NCBI GenBank assembly: GCA_037951105.1
Contig: JBAMJV010004303.1
Span: 76,339-140,338, forward strand
DNA from: Echinarachnius parma
Taxonomy: Eukaryota; Echinodermata; Echinoidea; Clypeasteroida; Echinarachniidae
DNA: 64,000 nucleotides
Reading direction: 5' to 3'
This document shows, one piece after another, positions 10,318 through 19,300 of the stretch. Numbering within the stretch: the first letter of the stretch is position 1; each line of letters opens with the position of its first letter. Position numbers and translations under genes: made by a program. The notes under the pieces are model-generated. The model was not told where the DNA came from and made no database searches. It saw only the letters and a list, made by a program, of their open reading frames with translations.

Positions 10318-13300
10318 CCACAAAACCCTCACACATATAAACAAACACGCACAAGAAAGTTTATTTTGTTTTTCTTTATTCAATTTTTGTTCAAGACATA
10401 ATTATTTAGATGTGAAACAATGCATATATATACGCACACATACTGACATTTACACGTACCCGCCTAGCCACCTTCGTATCTCCACATGTGCTAGTCATCT
10501 CATTGCACATACAGGCATGGGGATATACCTTAATTGTGACGAATTTAAATGAAATAATCACGGAACTGTTTGAAAAAGACGAAAATTTGATCTTAAGGGC
10601 CATTCTTGGTCACGTGTGTGACCCAAAACATGACAAATTTTGAAATGGGATGCTTATATTTCAGTAAGTATGAGACTATAATGATTTTTACTTCATATGT
10701 GACTTGAATATGTTGTAGTCTTTCAAACTTAACACAAAAGATTTTATAAGGATTTCGTAACTCAATGTCAGAGGTCAAATGGCATGGGTCACGTGTGTGA
10801 CTTCGCACGGAGCGCTTTTTTCATAACTAAATTTCATTTGGAAAATTCTTTAAAATATGAATAGCTATAATGTTCATCTTATTACCAGAGAAGTACTATA
10901 CATTTGTAAGTACAACAATAGCAATGAATGAGAATTATATCAAACCGTTGTTTTTTATAGTACTTAATTATGTGGCAACGTCTGGTCACGTGTGTGACAT
11001 TTTGGGGTGGTCACGTGTGTGACATGTACAATATGAATGGAAAAATGGGAATTTTATAATATCGGGTTTAGAAAAGAATGAAAGGTTGAATTTTTACAAA
11101 GTTGGTATCAACCTGTACAGGAAAGTGAGAAGAATGAGCTTGCTAATTATCCTTTTCATATCTTGATTATTTTCTGAATTATGATTATTAGAAAAATATT
11201 GAAATATGTAAATTTATGCAAATGAGTAAAAAAGTTTCATTTTAAACTTCAAATCATGTATTTCATGAAACTTTACACATGGATCATTCCAAAAATGGAA
11301 CAAAACTACAGAAAAATAAAACTTCAATTTTTCCGAAAAAGTTTCACTTTTCAAAGAATGGCCCTTAACATTCACCACTCGCTCAGCGGCAGATACAAAT
11401 TTCAATGACAATCGACGATTTGGAATGCGATGTCTTTGAAATTGATTAACAGAATAACGAATTTGAATGAAAATTGACGAAATTGAAATTAGGATTCGCG
11501 CGCTGCTAGTTTCTCGGGACGAAATTGAAGTAGAAATTTGTAAAATTAAATGAAAAAGTGTTATAATGGATGGGAAAATTTACAATAAAAATGTATTTGT
11601 TCCACTTGTTTGGCCTTCTGAAAAAAATAGCGTTCCGTGAAGAGCGTCAAAACAACGAGCAGCCGCAAAATCCTCTTTTTTTTTATAATACGAAAAACAC
11701 TAATTTTCATACACGTGACAGATATATACGCGAATACATAATCATTACTTGTAAAGCTATCTCTCTAGTTGTGAATGATTGTCCTACTTTGTACTGTTCT
11801 GTGAGTTTCTGTGGTTTATAAGACGTGGACATAATGATGGAATGACGAAAGCCAAGAATTGATGGTAAATATTCACTACAAGTCGTGTATTATTACAAAG
11901 TATCACGGTGAAAAGAATGTATACCGCATATATTATGTTTTAATGTGATCCTTATTGTATATTTCTTTCAACTTACATATATATATATGTTTTATTCTCA
12001 TAGGGTATCACTATCGATCCGTTTATAGGCAGAGTTATTCGAACGCAGAAGTGAAGTGTTACCTACCCGATTTTACATCACCATTCGGAAGGATGACGTT
12101 CGACTACAGAGCGGATTCGAACGGTCATCTCGAAGTTTCAGTGTGTGAAGATGGCACCGATGTTCGTTCTTTCTATAGCACATCGGAGAACTGGATGAAC
12201 GAGGAAATAGATATAAGATGCAGATCATTGATGAAGGTAACTTAGTTTTGGTTAGATCTGTAGCAATATACATGTTATACATGCATTTCTTTCAGTTTAA
12301 TTTAAGTACATTTCCGTCCTTATACATAAATGAGTATTTTTTTTACTAGACTTACGGATATTTGTATTTATTCATTTATGTATTTTGTTTATTATAAATT
12401 TTCTTTTTTAATTAATCTACTTTTTTATTTCATTTACTTGTTGGTACTTATCAATTATTTAATGATGTATTTATCTATTTGTATATAATATATGTAAGTA
12501 AAAGTTCTGCTCGGAGTCGAAATGTATAGAAAACAACGAAATTCAATAAGATACTCCGTGGAAAGATTTTTTTTAAGGTGATATTTCGGCCATAGCCCTT
12601 TGTCAAACTGACAAATTTTCATCGTGTGAATACGGCTAATAGCCGTATTCACACGATGAAAGCCAATTCTTAAGAATTGCAATTCTTAAAGGGATAGTTG
12701 AGTTCTGGTAAGGAGAGTACAGTTTTAGTGAAACTGAATTTTAGTAACCAAAACCTGCATCATTACATTACAAACTAATATTTATAACTAGAAAGGAACA
12801 CAAAATTACAAATGACGTAGTAAAGATCATGTTATCATTCAAAAAGAGCCGTTAAAACGTAAGAGGGCGCTCTCTAAACACTCATCTGTTTCAACCGTTT
12901 TGAATAAAATATTGTGCATGTGATGCTTTGTTGAAATAGTGATTAGATAGAGAAATAACCAACAACTATTTAAATACCTATTTTGTAACTTTTGAAAAGA
13001 GGAAGCATTTTTTTTTAATTTGTAACGGCTGGTTCAAAATTCTCTAATAAACCCGGGGCCCCGGGTTTATTACAAATTGTTATATTTATGGATATTTCAG
13101 CCGTTTCTGAACCGATTTTGATCAAACAAAGATGATTTTATTGTTTAAATATTATGCTCTTTCAAATTTTACACTCAGTTTTTCATTACCTCACAAACCA
13201 ATTAAGTAGTCTAGCGCCCTCTCTACCAAAACTCAACTTTCCCTTTAAGAATTGCAACTCTTAAGAATTGCAAAATGTGTGTTCAAACGATGCCAATTCT

Positions 13301-16300
13301 CGAGAGTTGCAATTCTTAAGAATTAAAACCGGAAGTAGTGTGCGCGCCTTTCTCATTTGAGGTCACGCGCACTCACTTGACTTGTTTTCACACCGGAAGC
13401 ATATCTCGGTCATGAGGTCAACCCAAACTACAAGTCTCGAAGCTGATTGTGTTCAGACCATAGAGTAACTATAATATAAAGGTTCAGACGGTAAAAAAAG
13501 TAGACTGCGCGCAGTCGCGCGCTTATCGCGCGCTCAGCTGCGCAAAATCTTACAAGTATATTGTGGTTATCTTGTGGTTTGCAAACCACAAGATAACCAC
13601 AAGATAACCACGAGTTTTGCGTGTTCAAACTAGCGCAAACCACAAGATATTCTTAAGAATTGCAAACCACAAGATAACCACAAGATAACCACGAGATTTG
13701 CTTTTATCGTCTGAATGCGGCTATTAATAAACAAACCAACCCGTTTATAACTAGAAGGCTCACTTAACGCGCGCAAGTCACGTGACACATAGACTTTTTA
13801 CATGGGCAACATGGCGGAGTGAACCGATTTTGGTTTGTTTATTCATAATTCTATGGGACTACTTCTCTACGTCATCGCGTAGTGACCTAGAAATACTTGA
13901 CCAATCATCATGCTATGCAGTGCGTAGACTATCGCGCCTATTTTCCTGCGCACTGTCCTAGATTTCACTGTCCTAGATTTCATCACGCTTATGAGAACAA
14001 TGAGAGCCATTGTGACGTATGCATATGAACTTGTTTTATTGACCTCGATCCCGTGACGACGCGTTTGAACTACTCTGTGATTGGTTAACTGTAGTTTCCA
14101 AGTAGCCCATTAACCACGAGATTGCGCATATTTTGCAGTGCGCGCAATCTTGTGGTTTGGATCGGAAACCACAAGATAACCACGAGTTTTGCGTGTTCAA
14201 ACGAGCGCTAACCACAAGATATTCTTAAGAATTGCAAACCACGAGATAACCACAAGATAACCACAAGATTGGCTTTTATCGTCTGAATACGGCTATTAAT
14301 AATTGCACCAACAAAAACAAAAAGCGTATCCATGGACGCTAAATTGTTATGACGCGCAAAGCGCGGCAAAAGAGTATACGTCATAAAGAGGGGAGATGGG
14401 GGTGGGGGGGGGCGGGGGGAAGGGGGAGGAGGAGGTGTGTGAGAGAAAAGGTGGGACGAGAGGGACAGACAGAGGGGAGAATTAATGAATCGGGAATGAA
14501 TAGAACGTAACATTCAGTCCATGGGGTTGTATGCAACCCAGGCGGAAGATCATATTCTCCTCCTTCCTCTTCCTTTCGTCATCCGACCTGAAGCCGGCGA
14601 CCAGTCCAGGGTTGCCATTTGGCCTTTTTTTCGGCCAGATTCCAGAAATCTGGCCGAATAAAATTTAGTTTGGCCGTGAAAAAAAATAACTTCACGGCCA
14701 AACAAATTTGGCCGAATTTTGGCCGTAAAAAGAAAATCTGGCCGTGAATTTTCATTTCTGGCCTTTTTCATAATTAAACAGAAAATATATCCTTAAAATT
14801 ATTTTTAAATGTAATAAAACTTGAAGTAATGTGTACAACATTCCTATCATTTGCCATGCGAGCGAGAACGGGCCAAACATTTGCAAGTGCAGTGCGCCAA
14901 TGTTATTCACGCGTATGTGTTTGGAGAGAATCCCGGACGATTCGTTCGCTCGATCTGGGCGTACGGACAGAGCGCGTTGATAGAAACACGCGCTCTGGAC
15001 AAATTAGTCTTGTTCGTAATTCAGACACATGAACAATGCGTTTTTGTATATATTTTTTCTGGAAATATATTTTTGTGAATTTGTTGATAGAGTGGACTAC
15101 TAAAGGTGTTCATTTATAAGAATATTATTTTGGGGAGATAATGGTAAGCCTAAACTCCCATACCCCTCTATTCACGTGACCAGCACGTACAAATTTGACA
15201 TAACTATTTCTATTAGACCTATATTCCCCTTGGCCATGACATCTATGTCAGACCCGAGTGTATTTTATATCCAAACTTATTTTCCTTTTTTCTTCTAAAT
15301 CTTGCCGTTTTCTTTCTAAGATCTGTTAAATCAATAGCATAGGCATTATTTAAACATTGGGAAATGTGTGACAGTGTGTCGAGAGCCTGAATTTTTTAGA
15401 GATTTTGCATGGGGGTATACCTATATACTGCTTTTTTTATGTAGATATAATTTGGCCGTGAAATTTGGCCGTGAAAAAAAAAGTTTTGGCCGAATTTGGC
15501 CGTGAAACGTAAAGAGTCTGGCCGTCAAGACTAGCCGCGATCTGGCAACCCTGGACCAGTCCCGAAATTTCGAAGTCAGCAATGCAGCTATGGGCAGCAG
15601 AGTTGAAGTGCTGAGCGACAGGGAAACCGTCCATATGTATTGTTGTTATTCATTTAGTATTATTCCAACCATCCAAACAAATTCCAACCATCCAAATAAG
15701 ATTTGAAAGTGAGTGGGTGGGTCCAGGGAATTTTTGGATTTAAAAAAATATAAAAAATTGGAAAACCCGTACGTATGTGGCAACCCAAAATAAAGATTTA
15801 GTGTAAACAAACTGCACTTAACTCGTCTCAAATCATATAATGACTTTTAAAAAGTCATTATATGATTTGAGTTTTCTGTCCATGTCGGAGATGGATTTCC
15901 ACAACAAAAAAAGTTTGGATAGGGGGGTGGGTGGGTGGGGTGAGCTCTATCCAAATCTTATTTGGATGTTTGGAATTTTGGATTGGATAGGGAGGTGGGT
16001 GGGTGGGGTGAGCTCTATCCAACTCTTATTTGGATGTTTGGAACTTTTCAAGGCCCCTTCCTGTAGTAGGTCCCTTCATGGGATCCGTGTTCTATTGTTT
16101 CCTCCCCATGGCGATTTATTCTTTCTACACCACTTTTTTGTTATTATTATTTCAGATATCTCTTACGGCAGTGCAAGATCATGCATCTAACGCACCATCC
16201 ATAGGAGTAGATAACATAAACGTTTATGAAATATTTCCACCAAGTACGACAACACCAGGTCAGTCGTTGTGATTTTTATATGATGATAGGGTAATAAAGA

Positions 16301-19300
16301 ATTTCATCATGTGCAGGTTATCAACAAATAATTTCGTATAATATATGAGCACATGTAGTTGAAGACTTACATTGTATAGTCTCCTATTGAGGTATTTATA
16401 TACATACATTTAGGCTTAATTTATTTTAATTTTGTAGACATTTCATAAACAAAACCCTTGTTACTCATTTGAAGTGATTGTCTAATGTGTATTAATTCAA
16501 AACAAAAATTGCATACAAGTTTACTGTGTTAACTCTAAATTATCTACATGCAGTCGGAATCTTCACGTATGATTAATAGTGTCAACATTGCAGTGAATTG
16601 CCTATAGATTTGGTTGCTCGCTTCCGATTTCACAATCTTACCCTTTTTTGTGTGTATACCACATTTAGTTTACTAATCATCCGTTCAGAGAAGATTTCAT
16701 TTTGTTATAAAAAAGTTTCCTTAAAATCCGTCAGCTTGAAGTCATTAGTATTGGATACCGTTCTCAACGGGTTACATGGGTAGTCCAATTTTGGTCAAAC
16801 TGAATTTTAGTAACCCAAACCTGCACCATAACATTACAAACTAATAGTTACAACTGCACCATGCTCGAAAGATATAACAAATTTACTAACGACTAAGTAA
16901 AAAGCTTGTTATCATTCAAAAAGAGCTATTAAAATGCATTGCTCATCACAATTTGTTGTGAGGTAATGAAAAAATGAGTGTCGAATTTGAGAGAACATGC
17001 AATTTTAATGGCAGAATAAACTTTATTTTGTCAAAATCGACCCAGGAACGGCTGAAATATCAATAAATATATCTGATCTATATTTATTTGGAGCCCAAAT
17101 AATTATGTTTTTTCAAAAAATACAAAAAATGCTTGCACTTTTTCAAAAATGGTCAAAAGCGTTTTTTTAAGAGTTGTTGATGATCTCTCTATTTAATCAT
17201 TGTTTCAATAAAACATCACATGCATAATTTTGTATGAAAAATGGTTGAAACCAATGCCTTTTTAGAAAGCGCCCTCTTGTGTTTTAATGGCTCCTTTTTA
17301 ATGATAACGGGCTTTTTACTTACTTGTTTGTAATTTTGTATACCTTTCGAGCATGGTGGAGTTATATTAGTTTATAATGTTACTGTCCAGGTTTGGTTAC
17401 TAAAGTTCAGCCTTACCAAAACTGTACTTCCCCTTTAACCATTTTTGATGTGATGTATGTGATGTTTCGTTGAAATAATGATTAAATAGAGAGATCACCA
17501 ATAACTTTTTAAAAACTCTTTTGTAAAATTTTGAAAAAGTGCAAGCATTTAATTTTGTTTTTCTTGAATCATCAAATAAACCTGGCGCCCCAGGTTTATT
17601 CCAATCGGATATATTTATTGATATTTCAGCTGTTTCTTTACCGATTTTGATCGAATTAAGTTTATTCAGTCATTAAAATTGCATGTTCTTTCAAATTTGA
17701 CACTTAGTTTTTCATCACCTCACACAGAAATATTCCTTGAAGCGCCCTCTTTAACAAAACTGAACTACCCGTTTAACATTATTTTGTTTATCATTGACAC
17801 CCACAGCACTAACTACCACCATGTCCACAACAAAATTGACTACAACTGACATGCTCGAATCAACATCGACATCAAGTAAGTTTTTAACTCCGATATCATC
17901 ATGGCCTTCAACTTATAATACGACATCATCCGTAGTTACAACACAGCAGCCTGGATTTGGTAAAGCACAAGGGACCGGACATTTAAAATCGAATACTTTT
18001 TATTTGAAGGAATAGTATTCAATTCTTTAATTCAATATTAATTTACCAGAAAATTCAAAACTTGGCATGTTTTAATGAATTTTACACCAACCTTGTAATG
18101 TCCTGATAAACCACTTTTAATTATAATTTCATGCAGTAGAAAACGGATAAATATTCAGTTTCGAAAATCACTATCTGAACATAGTCATGGAATGAAATTA
18201 GTAACTGATTAAAAAGAAATACTTAGGAAGTAACATGAATATACGTATAAAGGTACATTCAAAGCTTATACGTACCCAACATCAACTCACAATTATTTCA
18301 ATTTTCTCCGTGTCTCCGGCCTTCTTTGAATATTTTATTGCTGCAGGTCAGTCTACCACCATAATATCGGTTTCTGTTGTTGTCGTGATTGTTCTGGTAA
18401 TCGCCGTTATCGCAGTTAGCATCGTTATTCTGCGCCGCAGGTAATTCATCTTGATATCATCATAACAATGATTATATTATTAGTGTCTCATACTCACGTC
18501 ATTAACCATCAACCAGTTCCAGGGTTACACCGTCCGTCTATTACAAGGCCGATGTGTTGTTGGCAGAGATCTAGATAGGTCATACCAAATAGATTTACTT
18601 GAAATCGTACTGCCTTCTAGTCAGGTGCTTTAATTTATTTATATTTAATGGAAGATGAGCACATTGCTGTAGCTTTCAAAGCACGAATAAGTTAAAAAAA
18701 AAAGTGTGGGGACATCCGATATAATTTTGTTAAGGCACGGTAAGGCTAGTCATTTTGTTTTTATTCTAGCTAGCATATTAAAGGACAATGAAACCAAAGC
18801 AAAATGTTGCTTTCACAGACTTGAAGAGATTAGGAGGAATGATCTCTGAAAGTTTGAGCACAATCGGTCAAGAAATAAGAAAACTATGGCTCTTTGAAAA
18901 AAAATCCATTTATTTCTATGAGTGACTCAAACTGGCAACGCACTCTGGCAAAGTTGTGGACTACTCCCCATACCTTTTGTACACAAAATTTCAATTTGGT
19001 TCAATATCCTCAAAATATATGTTTACCCTTCGTTTGAGTTCAACATATGTTTTGTAAAATAAATGTATACACCACATATCGTGAGTTTGGGGAATGGAAA
19101 AGTGTGACTATGAAGAAAACTGTAAAAATGGGAAAATTTGTGTACAAAACATCTGGGGAATAGTCCACATACTTAATATCAGAGTGCGTTGCCAATTTGA
19201 GTTCCCCATAGTAATAAATGGGCATCTTCAAAGAGCCATATAGTTTTCTTGTCCATGGCCCGATTATGCTCTAACTTTCAGAGATTATTCCTCCTAATCT

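Larger units (their letters stand above)
6955..11580. mobile_element. Foldback family D element carrying nested insertions
   Basis: The left end reads TAGGTTTTTCCGTCCATTTG followed by AACACTTT. The right end (~11540-11580) reads AAAGTGTTATAATGGATGGG followed by AAAAT, its inverse. Between the arms lie a 101-bp MITE, a non-LTR relic, a poly-G foldback, a CA microsatellite and a TTAA element. The arms contain the family's TTCAATTTCGTC-like subrepeats (7000-7150, 7310-7350, 11395-11530). Confidence 0.5.

Noticed and set aside
10034-10552. ORFs rich in His-Thr or Cys-Val
   Set aside because: Translation of the CA microsatellite.
14518-15640. A phase-compatible + strand exon of the receptor (reading SMGLYATQAEDH...)
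   Set aside because: No donor gives the phase needed for the next exon, and the opposite strand reads as a Penelope-like GIY-YIG end, which explains the open frame.
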